Below are positions 1-11,500 of a stretch of DNA of 64,000 bases, in pieces. Numbering within the stretch: position 1 is the stretch's first letter; every line of letters starts with the position of its first letter. This DNA is from Saxidomus purpurata (Eukaryota > Mollusca > Bivalvia > Venerida > Veneridae), in assembly GCA_022818135.1 (NCBI GenBank), contig JAFMSR010000015.1, positions 3,273,859 through 3,337,858 of the forward strand, read 5' to 3'. The notes under the pieces were generated by a model. The model saw nothing but the letters and a program-made list of their open reading frames with translations, had not been told where the DNA came from and searched no databases. Position numbers and translations under genes: made by a program.

Positions 1-829
1 TGAGTAGTTACTGTACGTACAAAGTCTGCCGACACGACATGACATACTGCCCAGTTACACTTTCCATGTTTGAACATTGACTATGCCACATGTTGCATGT
101 TGTAATTGGTCAGTTTGGACGTTTGACAAATCACAACTTTTAGCTTCAACCTGTTGCACTGGCGTTCAGTTATAATATATATAAAACTCCCAAGCGGATC
201 TGACAACACCATTTTCTCCTCTGCTCAGGAACGATCAGGAACATATTTCTGTACCAGGTACGTACATGTACACTTAGGTCATTATTCTTATATAGCTCAT
301 GTGTACAAAATATCACTTTTAAGATGCATCAGCAAGAACTGATTAAAATAAATATCATGACAAGTGCGTGTTAAAAGGCTGCAGAAAATAAATATCTGGT
401 TATTACTGTTCCAAGGGCTGGTTTTATTGTGCAAGAAGTCATTAACAATTCGTTAATATAGTTAATAAATCATATGTATGTTCCATCAGACAACTAATTG
501 CCTTAACTAAATTCATTTGTAATAAAAATGTTATTTTATCGAAATAGCATCACGTTTTTATGTGTTATATTATACTCTGTTTTAGTAAGACTGAATGGAA
601 AAAAATACCTTTTTTTAAATTTTACGCCATAAAATGTTGTGTAATGGAAAAACCATAATGTAGATTTTATTTTTGCCCGTTACCCAAACCCGCCCTTTCC
701 ATAATTCAAACTGCAAAGAATAAGAACCATGTGTTAGAAAAGGTGCACCACAGGCTGTCACAATGTAATAATGTATTGTCTAGCTTATTCACTTTGACTT
801 TATGCAGGTAACTTACTCTTGCAGATAAA
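1..829 (+). promoter_or_regulatory. Upstream region with TATA box and probable non-coding first exon of the VWC-like peptide gene
   Basis: A TATATATAAAA tract lies at 176-186. About 70 bases further on, a GTACGT splice donor follows CAG at 257. The next good acceptor is TTGCAG at 819-824, immediately before the coding exon whose ATG is at 830. The simplest reading is transcription starting near 205-215, a short untranslated exon ending at 257, and a first intron of about 570 bases. The short open frames in 154-700 have no features of coding sequence. The start site is inferred from spacing only. Confidence 0.35.
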
Positions 830-1334
830 ATGAAGACCGCGAACATTGGATTGCTTCTCTTGGTCGTTGCGTTGGCAACGAGTTTAACGTACTCGTCAGC
901 AGAGGAAGGTAAGTGGGAATTGAATTGTTCAAGATAAGGAAGGTTCTGCGCTAGGTTATAGGCGGGATCTGTAACAGTTATGGCTGGCAACCCTATCTAC
1001 TACTAATTGACGTATTTTTTAAATCTTAATTGAATGTCTGAAAGTCTAACAAAGATTCGAAAACAACGAGTTTATGAAATGTTTTAATATTTTAAATATT
1101 CACGATTTTATTTCAAAATGTGAATACATGTAATTGAAAAGTTGATAACTTTGAACTTGCTTTTCCTATTTCAGACGAGCAAATTAATTTCATTATTTCT
1201 TTCCAGCTTGTGAGTACAACGGGGATGGGTACGATCCTGGAGCACAGTTCCCCTCTACAGACGGCTGTAATTCGTGCACGTGTCAAACTGACGGACAGGT
1301 TGCTTGCGCAACTAAGAGTTGCGATGAGGAATAG
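830..1334 (+). CDS. Secreted single-domain VWC/pacifastin-like peptide, 68 aa, two coding exons
   Basis: Coding exons are 830-908 and 1207-1334, with a GTAAGT donor at 909, a TTCCAG acceptor, and phase 1 at the junction. The first exon gives a clear signal peptide: Met-Lys, a Leu/Val/Ala-rich core, then a Ser-Ser-Ala cleavage site. The mature part of about 44 residues has the spacing C-x18-C-x2-C-x-C-x7-C-x4-C. It includes the segments DGCNSCTC and DGQVAC, as in the first subdomain of VWC modules and in pacifastin-type inhibitors. It should be a small extracellular disulfide-bonded peptide. Pacifastin domains inhibit serine proteases, but the spacing before the second Cys is longer than usual for them, so an inhibitor role is only a guess. 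The gene is plus-strand and precedes the paralogous cluster but is not a member of it. Confidence 0.8.
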
Positions 1335-1457
1335 ACACCAGCATTGAAAGAAGATAACCGCTATTTCATAGATTACATTTGCTATGACCAGAAAGAAAGT
1401 TTGAAAGTGTAATTTACAACCAGTGTTATTGTATCTTATCAGTCTGAAGAAATGATA

Positions 1458-1463
1458 AATAAA
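1458..1463 (+). terminator. Poly(A) signal of the VWC-like peptide gene
   Basis: AATAAA lies about 125 bases after the stop codon at 1334. A second AATAAA occurs near 1784 and could serve a longer transcript. Confidence 0.5.
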
Positions 1464-1469
1464 TATATA

Positions 1470-3172
1470 TTTTCTAACAACCGTTTGCTGTTTCAATTTT
1501 TCTACGACGATAATAATTTGACTATTGTACTTTATTTTCAAAAGAACTCATGTTGGAATGTGTTGATTGTTCCGTCAAACTATGCTTGCATCTTTGGTTA
1601 TAAGAATACTTTCGACCAATTATTATACTTCGTGAACTCATGTGCTTTTTTGCAGATCAGTTTGCTAAAACCAGAAGGAAATTTTGAATATCCACATAAA
1701 AAATGTATAACCAATGATGTATAAACGATATAATTGAACATTGCTTTCGAACAAACGTCTGTTATTTTTCTTATTTTGTTTGACAATAAAGTGTATTTAA
1801 TTTGTCTAAGGCAAGCACGATGGTGTGTATGTGTGCATGTGTGTGTGTTGGGCAGAGGCCCTTTACCAACATTACTTAAGATACACAAGAGCATTTCTCC
1901 TGAAAAAATTTAGTCCCTTCTCCCTGTATTCTAATTAGCTTTAAATGAATTTGAAATGACCTTAATATCAATCCATTAATTTTATACCATTAATCTTTTA
2001 AAGAAGTGAAAATACTGACTAAACAACATACATTGATGAACCAGACCACACTGTACGATGGTTGATCATGATCTACTCCTTGACCAGCAGAAGCACATGC
2101 CGCCATCAGAATGAAAGTTATATTTACATTTTGTTATACTTCTGAGATACATATGAATTGATGAATGTTATACACATGCATTTTGCTTGTAAACAAGTGG
2201 CTACTCTTCATCGGCGAAATGTAAGTAGGAACGAGCAGTTTTCGATCTTCTTTTCAAACAAACGTCACTAGGTCAAGATGTTAAGGAAGCAATATACAAC
2301 TGTGCATAATATATTTATTGTCGTAAAATATACTAATTACGATATTGTTATATGCTTTGTGGACACTGTATAAATAATTAACATGATTGAAGATATACAG
2401 ATTTACGAAATGCCTCGTCACTTCATCCTTTTGTTTACTAACCAACATGACTATTTAATAAACTACATGTTATATGTCAAGGACATGAACCTAGTATATT
2501 TTGCATGTCATTTGATTGATCTAATAACGACATTCTCTAGGGTCATAAATGAATACAAAGTTTATAAAAACACATCTTATTGTACCTAATAGCGAAGTCT
2601 CCACGCTTGTCAACGGCTGAACCAAAATCATTTCATCAACCATTTGCCGGCCAACTACTATCTTGACTTAATATATTTAATATAGTTTGCACATTGAAAC
2701 AGTCCTATCATGTTTTTCTCATGTCCCATGCATATGCAAAGAATCTTAAATATTGACTTCGAATCTTATTTTTGTAGAGTTTTTAAAGAATATTTATACC
2801 ACTGAGCGTTTTTCAGTAGCATTTTGGAATTAGGGAGCACATATACAGCTGTCATGTCTTGTAATAACTTGTATGATATTAACCCACACATGTTTTGAGG
2901 TACATGAATGCATTCATGTAGACGGTTTGAAATGTTGAATTTTGTAAAGTACGCAAAAGTCTTACTTATTTAAATAATCATTACAACATACAACTCCATG
3001 ATAAATGAAATATCATACGTTTGGAAAACCTGTTTTCAATTTTGACAGTTTCCCTAAACAAAGCATGCTGATTGAGTTGAACCACCGTATTGTCATGCAT
3101 ATTATATGAATTATTCATAAATAACGACTTGAGACCTGTCAAAACACAGAATCCGATCTCATTCTACATAGA
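1470..3172. other. Spacer without recognisable genes
   Basis: AT-rich sequence with only short open frames lacking splice context, signal peptides or cysteine motifs. Apart from a GT/TG-rich patch near 1820-1850, no repeat or RNA gene is recognisable. Confidence 0.5.
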
Positions 3173-3178
3173 TATAAA
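3173..3178 (+). promoter_or_regulatory. Possible TATA box of paralogue A
   Basis: A TATAAA sits about 125 bases before the ATG at 3300. TATA-like words are common in this AT-rich DNA, so the position relative to the gene is the only support. Confidence 0.25.
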
Positions 3179-3299
3179 ACATAAAAAATTTAAATTTCAC
3201 GTAGTCATTCTTACAACTTCCTGAGCTCAACAGGCCAGACAATTTCCGTCATTTTATAAGTTTAGCCTGCAACAAAGGAAAGTTTGAGGGCGTTCAAAT

Positions 3300-6200
3300 A
3301 TGATTGGCGGATATTCATTCTATGTGTTGGTAAGTAGCATTGATCATATATTAATAACTTCAGTAAATCCAAAATCTCACTATCTTCACATGTAATGTAG
3401 ACTTTCGATCACAAGGCGTTTAAACTGCTCGCTCTCAGTTACCGTTGATTTTTTTTTAAATTGACATACTTATACATACTTTTAAGACTAAATGCTTGAA
3501 TCAAAATATTAGCCAATATCTAGGTAGGAATTGACAGAAATCGATTGAAAATGTTGGTTTTTTGGCACCGCTACACCATATGTTTATATTGGAATTTCAA
3601 AAGCGTTTGAAACGCTTTATTATCTGGTAGCGTATCATTTGAAATCTACAGATATACGTGACAGAATTTATACTGGACCTTTTTATATGACTATATGTTC
3701 TTAAATACGTCATTTTCATACATTTTGAAGAACTTTATTTTTTTACCAAAATCTGAGAACTAGCAGCTTTAAGAGAGCAAACATCTTACACACTTTTGAA
3801 TGTGTCACTATATTTGTCAAATGTCCAGCGCACAGTTGATAATCAAATATTTCAAATGTTAAACGTTTCTGGTATTTCAGACAACCGTTGTCATCAGCTT
3901 GGTGCATCTTTGCCTCACACATGTTGTACCTAGAGGTCCTCATTTGAGTAAATCTTGCCGAGTGAGTTCAATTTGTTCAACTTCATAATCTTAAAGAAAG
4001 GAAACAATATTTTAAATCTTAAAATCTGATGTATTTGATTAACCGTATTAGGAATATAATATGTGTCGTTCAATTAAATGACAATATTATTGTATGTATC
4101 TTTCACCAGTGTGATTCAAACCATCAATAAACGAATGCTGCAATCTTCATGGAAGATCGCAATCTACTCAGGGCATATAAACTAAACGTCATTTATCATG
4201 GTAGAAGTTAATATATATGTATGTATATGATTGTAAGGTAAAATGCGACATAAACTTTAACTCATTAGAAACTGTCAAATGTTCTGACATTGTTTACCGG
4301 CTGCAAACATTTTTTACCCTTAGCCTCGTTGTAAGTCAGGGACGACATGTGTGGTGTACAGGACATCGGATGGCTCACCAAAAACAGACTGCATCTGTAA
4401 GAAACACAAGCTTATAATTTACCTTTCCTTTTAACAACTAAAACATCCGTTTTTCAAAATGAATTATGGTTAATCCATTTTCATTGTTTATATAAAATTT
4501 ATTAGTGAAAATTATTTATAGCAAACTTAAAGTTTTACTTTTATCAGTATTTTAGCCGGTTATAGTTCGCTAATTCGTATAGAACGTCTTTTTACATTCA
4601 TAGTATAGTTCCTTGTAATATACTCATGTTGTGACACCATTAAATATACTATTTTAAAAATAGTATATTTAATACTAAAAATACTATTTTCATTTGCAAG
4701 ATGATTAGATATTTGGAAGGTAACAAAGGGATATGTCTGCCACCTAACCATTAAACTGCGAATATATATGGCGTGTTTAATATCGCAGGAATGATTTTTT
4801 GAATGAACTGTACAAGCAGCATATTAGCTTGAATGTCATTTGTATGAAAACGTCATATTTTCAAAATGCTACAATATTTTACTTTTCAAAGATATTATTT
4901 TCTGTAATAATGCAATATGTAACAACAAACTTTGTAAATATGATATAAAGACAATCAATATTGTGCATGAATACATGTTGGTAATTCGTCTCAATCATTT
5001 CAGGGTTGGATCCTCATCAGATGGTCTTAGACGGCACTGTAATCATTCCGGTTCAAAATCCATTTGAATCATCTCAAAGAGCCGCTGTAACAGACACAAA
5101 TTCTGTGAGTGGACAACAAAATTTGAATACTGAAGATGTCAAACCAGTAGTTAACAGTCTAAATAACAATGTCATTGACACGTCTAAAACTATTGAATCT
5201 CCTGTTAACAGACCACACTCAAATCTGATTCATCGAATGACAGCACTTTCAAAATTTGTGGGACAAGATTTGCTAAGAGACTTTATTTCTGTTGTTAAAA
5301 CGCTTGACACTGTAAATGGCCAAAATATAACAAACACAACTAAAGGATTGCACTCGTTTCAAGATAAGTCTTCTATGGACAAAATGTCGGACATTAAAAA
5401 GAAAGTGTTAACCGCTTTGTCTATAGTCACGGAAGCTGATGGCAGTTTGTCTTTCAGGCGCGCTGGTCGAAACTCGAATAAAAAAAATGCACTGCACGGC
5501 AGTCCAGTGTCCAATAAAAAGGAAGGGGCTTTATCAACAAAACGTACGCTGCGCAATGAGTGGCAAGGACATGATAACACCACGCACTAATAAAATGCTT
5601 GGCTCTCATCAAAACAAAAGAAAAGACCCCGTAGGTTAGTTAAGTAGTGTAAGTTTTGCATAAGGAAATGACAGTCTATTATGATAATTAGATGATACTA
5701 ATGTTTGCATTAAAATTGATTTACCACATATGTGTCCTGGTCGTGGTTTGAAAGTGGTGCAAGAATGAATTTACCTGTACAATGAGGATCCGTATTTATA
5801 GACCAATCAAAAGACTGTTTACAACATGTACTTAAGAGGCACACCCTAAATTGTATGTATTTTGACTAACTTAAAAACTGTAGGTAAATACGTTAATGGA
5901 AATTATTTTCTATTCTTACAACCAAAACGATTAACCCTAAAAAAGCATTACTTACCTGTAAAAATATCGAAATAAGACTTGTCGTAGTAATGTTAAACCA
6001 CCACTTTATAGTTACTTTTAATGTTGGATGCCTTGCGATTTCTTATAAAAGGTCGCTGTATCGGCATTTCGAGACATTTCTCGATATATGTTCTTCTTGA
6101 TAAATGCATGTATTCTTTTTTTGGCGTACAGTTTGGCCTGTTATTAATAATTTGAGAAATTATTCTGCTAGATGAAGGGTATGTTCCTTTTAACGCAACA

Positions 6201-6362
6201 CTATTTAGTAATCATTACCTTTTGTTATAACAAGGATGTTTTTTTCTCTTTCAAGGAAATTGCACTGCGTGCAAACCTTGTCTTCCCCATGGCAAATGTT
6301 CAACAGGTCGTTACTGTTACTATTCAAAACATTGTATCATGCATATCTGCCAAGAGCTTTAG
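3300..6362 (+). CDS. Paralogue A: secreted protein with N-terminal 4-Cys and C-terminal 6-Cys domains, about 276 aa
   Basis: Exons are 3300-3329, 3881-3961, 4324-4396, 5004-about 5543 and 6256-6362. The first two give a hydrophobic signal peptide and end in Ser-Cys-Arg. The third has C-x5-C-x13-C and ends one base into a codon before GTAAGA. The fourth encodes a polar Ser/Asn/Thr-rich linker. The last encodes C-x2-C-x5-C-x5-C-x5-C-x4-C with an extra Cys just ahead, ending in CQEL and a stop. Exon arrangement and the phase-1 joins match paralogues B and C. The 3' end of exon 4 is uncertain. The only in-phase donor before the in-frame stop at 5588 is a weak GTACGC at 5544, while a better GTTAGT at 5635 is open only in another frame. 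A one-base indel near 5580 would explain this. Function is unknown; secretion is inferred from the signal peptide. Confidence 0.65.
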
Positions 6363-6516
6363 TCCATCCACCTCAGCCCGAAGAGCCTTTCAACGTCTCA
6401 CTTGGACAAAGTCACAGATCATCATTCATAGACATTGAGACTGCATTTGACGACCGTGTCTTCAGATGCCGTGCATAGTTGAGTTGCCAGTAAAGTCTAC
6501 TGCCTAAATAATTTAA

Positions 6517-6663
6517 GGTAGCTATGTTGTGTCTGCCTGTAACAACGACATTTTGCACAACATTCGAAAGTACTGCAACCAGGATATTGCGTGTTTCCAT
6601 GGTACATGTCTGTATAATGATATTGTGGCTTTCGAGGTACTAAGAAAAATGCAGGGTACATAG
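6517..6663 (+). pseudogene. Altered extra copy of the 6-Cys domain, with His in place of one Cys
   Basis: Between stops at 6514 and 6661 this frame reads C-x5-H-x5-C-x5-C-x4-C. That is the spacing of the C-terminal domain of paralogues A, B and D, with the third Cys replaced by His and the first Cys missing. The match includes an aromatic residue directly before the fourth Cys (Lys-Tyr-Cys). It lies about 150 bases after the stop of paralogue A, with no obvious start or intact exon set of its own. It is probably the decayed last exon of a lost tandem copy, or untranslated sequence of A. Confidence 0.4.
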
Positions 6664-7760
6664 GAAAGACAAACCGAGTTAAAACAAATCAAAGTTGTTA
6701 AATTAACAATCAAAGGACTGTCTTAACCTTTAGTGTTCTGTTGGACAAGAAACTCATTTATGTTTTCATTAAATAGCAATTGTAGGTTGGATTCTTCTAT
6801 TAACCATTACGTCCCTACATTTTAATGTATTTTTGTTCTTTTACTTCTCCTGCGCATTTAGTGCTCGTACAGCCTTTTCATATATCGCTACGTTACAAAA
6901 ACGTCACCAGAATCAGTGCATGTGCAGGTGGCTGGTTATGTGTGTGATGAAGCGTTTGATCTCATGCTCAACTGCTGACACTTTTCCAGAAACGTTTGTA
7001 AACGTCCGGTGCATGTCTACAACATGATTTGCAATCGCTTGCTGTCAACTGCCTCTTGTGTAACTGTTGCACATAAGCTGGTTTAAATGTTACATAAGAG
7101 GAAACAACTTTCCAATATGAATTTAATTTCGTTCCACTCAGTGGATACAGATGTTACGACGTTTTATCAGTGTTGAGTCTAGAAAAGAAAACTAGATTGA
7201 GATGCATGTATTATTGACAAATAAGTTATACATGTAGTTGAAAGTGGCTGAAAAGGTTTCCGGAAACAATGTTGTGATTAATGCGAATGTTCACTGTATC
7301 ATGCAGTAAGCAAAAACAATATAGTCAAGAGTCAACATAGTAACACTATTTCTTAGAGTGCTACGGGGAAAGTTGGACAATAAAACAAGCCCTTATTTGC
7401 AATTTTTGTATTTATATCAAACAATGAACTTAAAACAATAAATAATTAAACAAAACTATTGTGTTTTATTTATTAAATAGGTAATATATCTTATTTCCGG
7501 TTTATAATTTATGAAGTTCGCGGTCGAGACATAAATATTCAATTTTACAAATGCATAGCACAAACAAAACGCACAATATTTCAACACTCAAAACAAGTGT
7601 GTAATTTATCAATAGATAAAACTCAAGTCATTGTTGGGTTCAGCCACTGGCATGACCTCAATTAGTATAAACTTGGTGTTTAGAAAAGACGTCTTTATTT
7701 AGCATAGCAGTTTGACTCTTGCATCTTACGCCTAAAGACGACTGATGTCTTAATTGTGCA
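6664..7760. other. Spacer between paralogues A and B
   Basis: A Cys-containing frame at 6833-7027 lacks the family spacing and splice context. An AATAAA near 7437 may end a long transcript of A. Nothing else is recognisable. Confidence 0.4.
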
Positions 7761-7763
7761 AGG

Positions 7764-7992
7764 AAGCCTTTGTGGTCAAGTGGCTAGTGTCGCTGAATTA
7801 AAATAATTGTAACAACTCATAGATTGAGGGTTATGGTTTCGAGCCCTGTTACCAACCATGTATCTTTATTTGAGAAAGTTGGCAAGATTTCAACCGGAAG
7901 ATAGGAATCTAGTACTACTTATTCTTAGGAATAATGGTTAAATAACCTGCTCGCCTGTCAAAATAGCCGAAATACTGATACAACACAAATAC
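7764..7992 (+). repeat. tRNA-derived SINE, copy 1
   Basis: The head has tRNA-like A-box (GTGGTCAAGTGGCTAGTG) and B-box (GGTTTCGAGCCC) blocks. A body of about 150 bases follows and aligns by eye with the copy at 35331-35590: shared 'CTCATAGATTGA', 'ACCAACCATGT'/'ACCGACCATGT' and 'GAAATACTG'/'GAAATGCTG' blocks in the same order. The 3' end is rich in CAACA. Both copies are in plus orientation. The family name is not known to me. Confidence 0.65.
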
Positions 7993-8490
7993 CTGTATTG
8001 TGCATATCAATGGCAACGGGTAAACTGAAAGGTAGGAAGATACATTAAAATCTGTTAAAAGGAAACGGTGGGTAAAATAGGAATTTTAATGTATTATTAC
8101 CTTATAATTATTCCGACTTATCTACGTCACGTGTGATACAGCAGTTTTCGAACAAAATTATCATTGATGTTAGGGCCGACGTGATGCACATCATGTTTCT
8201 TTGAATGTGTCATTGTTGTATGTATTCAATTACAATGCTATAAATATGTTATTACGTAATTTATTATTTAATTTATGCATGCCATTGAACATTAGCATTT
8301 AGATATCGTTAAAGCGAGTGGTTAATAAAATCCGTGCATTATTATAAGGTGAATTTTATATGTTGTTTTCCAATGAGATTAGTCGTTTCAAAATACTGAA
8401 AAACCTATAAAATATGCGGATTGTATTTGAATTTGAGGTTTAGATAAAGTCATGTTTCTTTGTTTAGAAATGATGGATGCAAACGGGGTT

Positions 8491-8496
8491 TATAAG
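8491..8496 (+). promoter_or_regulatory. Possible TATA box of paralogue B
   Basis: TATAAG lies 73 bases before the ATG at 8569, leaving room for a leader of about 45 bases. The 500 bases between the SINE and this site hold nothing else I recognise. Confidence 0.3.
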
Positions 8497-8568
8497 CGTG
8501 CTCAAGTGTCAAGTTTTTGAATGATCTCCTTCATGAAGAAAGCTAGTCAAAACCTTGGAAAGGACAAA

Positions 8569-11500
8569 ATGCTTGAAATTAGATGTTGCCATAGTTACAT
8601 CGTATTCATAATGGTAAGATATTTACAAAAAATGTTTATATTGAAATCCATGTAAAATGTATGTATATGTTTATATCGCCATGAATTTACTGATGGATTG
8701 TTCCATAATATTCTAATACCCAAAAGACTCAAATTAAGAAAATATTTCATGTATCTCGATCTTAGTTTTAAAATGGGAATATAATACACAATCGTTTCAT
8801 ATTTACGACACGGAACATATGTTTTGTTATATTTGATTGTTAAAGCACATTTTATTTGTTTGTTACCCATTTAAGTGACACAAAACGGAATGTGATACAG
8901 GTGGCGGATAATCACTCACTTTTACTATTCATGCAATACTAGAGCATTTTTAGAAAGTATTACTATAACAACCCGGATATATGGCCTTGTTTCGAAAATG
9001 AATCATAGGCATATATTTTTAAGTAATTGTAGATTGCATGGAAAATTTGTTTGATTTTCATTTTTTTTATATTTATTAGATTGTATTCCAATGCTTGATC
9101 GAGCCTTGTCAGTTCCATTTACAGCATCGGAACATATGCAGGGTAAGTAATTAAAACTATTAACCTTACAAATATTTGTTCGTTTTGCAGTAATTTGTTA
9201 TTGTTGAGTAAAACAACATACACGCTGTTATGTTAGTAACATTTTCAGTAGCGTTTTAACACGAATCGTATAGCATGTAGAACACTACGGTATAATTAAA
9301 TCCTGTCATTTGAGACAGTTTTGCATTATTACTGCTTCAAACAAGAGGGCCATGATGGCCTTATATCACTCGCTTCATTATCATCGTTTTAAAGCAAGAA
9401 AGCAAATCAACAGGTCATAATCAAGATCAGTCAAAGGAATTTTGGTAATTCTTTTAAAATCTAAATTTCACCTTACCAGCTAAAATACCAAAACTAGGCC
9501 AAAGGTCAAGGTCAAATTCATCTTAACTCAAAATTGAAATTTGCAATAAAAACTGTACATATAGTTCAAATTCCATTATTGGTCAAGTTCATTCAAATTC
9601 GAAGTTGAGATATACATATACATACAAATATCTATGTAGTCAAAACTTCATTGCTGTCTCTTTAAATGTAGAAAGTATGTAAATAGGTCAAGTCAAGATC
9701 AGCCAATGTCGAAGTTGGAATCTATATAGTCTAAAGTTCATTGATATAGCTTCAAAACGAAAAGTAAGTAAAAGTCAAGGTCAGCCGTGATCAAAGTTGG
9801 AATTTGCAAAACTATCGATATAGATCAAATATTATTGCTGTCGCTACAAAAACAGAAAGTAGTTTAGTAGGTTAAGGTCAATGGCAGCTAAGGTCAAAGT
9901 TAATATCTGCATGCAAAACAATCCGGTAGATTGTTGCTGTAGCTTCAAGAACTAGAAAGTTCATCAGTAGGTCTAGTGGGGGCCAACTTGGACACAAGGG
10001 GTATGCTTTGAACAATCTTGGTACAGAACCACTAGCTAATGCGACAAGTTAAATATCGAAGCTCTGGGCCATGTGGCCTGAGTTAAGAATATTTAAGAAG
10101 AGTTTCATATTATATTTTAATTTAAAATCAATTTTATAGGCTTAGTGGTTTAAGAGTCTAAATAAACCTTTGTAAAATGAAGTTACCCACAGGGCGGAGT
10201 TAATTTTAATTATGGTGTCATGGTTTGAACTATTTTGGAAGAGCTCTGCAGTTTACAATGATTCATGCACTGGGCATTCCTTTTTTAAGAATTTTCTTTC
10301 AAAGTTTTGTTTTTCCTTCCGTACACATACACGACAGACGACGGACATCACGCGATCACGAAAGCGAACCTTGAGCCTACAAAACAGTTAAAGTGAAGTG
10401 AAATGTTAAAAGTAAGGTTACTTTTCTTTAAACAGGGGAGTTAAATTCCTTGTCTTTGATACAGAACTTGATCACTTGTCATATACACACCAAATAAGCA
10501 TCTTACTTCTAAATTGGCAATAGCAAATGAATTGATTTATACCTTCAAAGAAAAATATGAGTATGATTTACTGTATTCCAGCCATATCAGACAAGCAAAC
10601 GCAAGCAATTGCTATCAATCATTTTGAATGTTTTGTTACTAGTCAACACGTTACATAATCTTGTTTATCATTTGTACATGTATTCAAATGAACACAAAAG
10701 TTTCGACAATTAAATGTCATTCATGATGATTAGTTAAGAAAAAGGTATTCGAAAGTTTGACAGCAATTGAATGTCAATCAGTGAACGTTTACATTTAACT
10801 CCGTATATAACGAACTTGAGACCACTTAAATGTGTTCCTTATATCCAGAGTAGCTTATATCCATATAGCTTTCCATACTAAATACAGAATTAAAAAAGTC
10901 TGGCGTACATTAATTTTTTCCTTATATCCTATTTTGTTATATCCGGATTCTGCATTCAGTAATATCATCTTTACCTACTGTATGTCAACCCTGTTTTCCA
11001 TCCGTTGTAGGAGAACTGTGTTACCGGCTTGTCATGCACCCTCAGGCTTCTGACACAAAGATGTGTTCGTAAGTAATTCATTTGTCTACTATTTAGAACA
11101 TTTTAACGTATACTGTTCAAGTTGCCATTACTCACTATGGACTTTCTACCTACACACATTGCGTATATCTAGAAAACGTAGACCCAAGTTAAAAAAAACT
11201 TTATCATTCAATGAAAAGTTAATACGCCAAATTCATATTCAATTTGTAATTATTATTAAATAGTTTATTTCAGTCTCATTCATTTGCATAATACACATTT
11301 ATAAAATTCATGCATACAAAATCACAGATAATATCAAGCAAATGACCATTCTATAGTAGAATTATAAGAGACTATAAGCATAATAAATTACAAATTATCA
11401 CAGTTACTATATTCAATTTACACCTAAAACGAATGTCATCTAGATTAAAGACAACAAATAAAACCATACACTAACATGTATGGAAATCATACAAAATATA

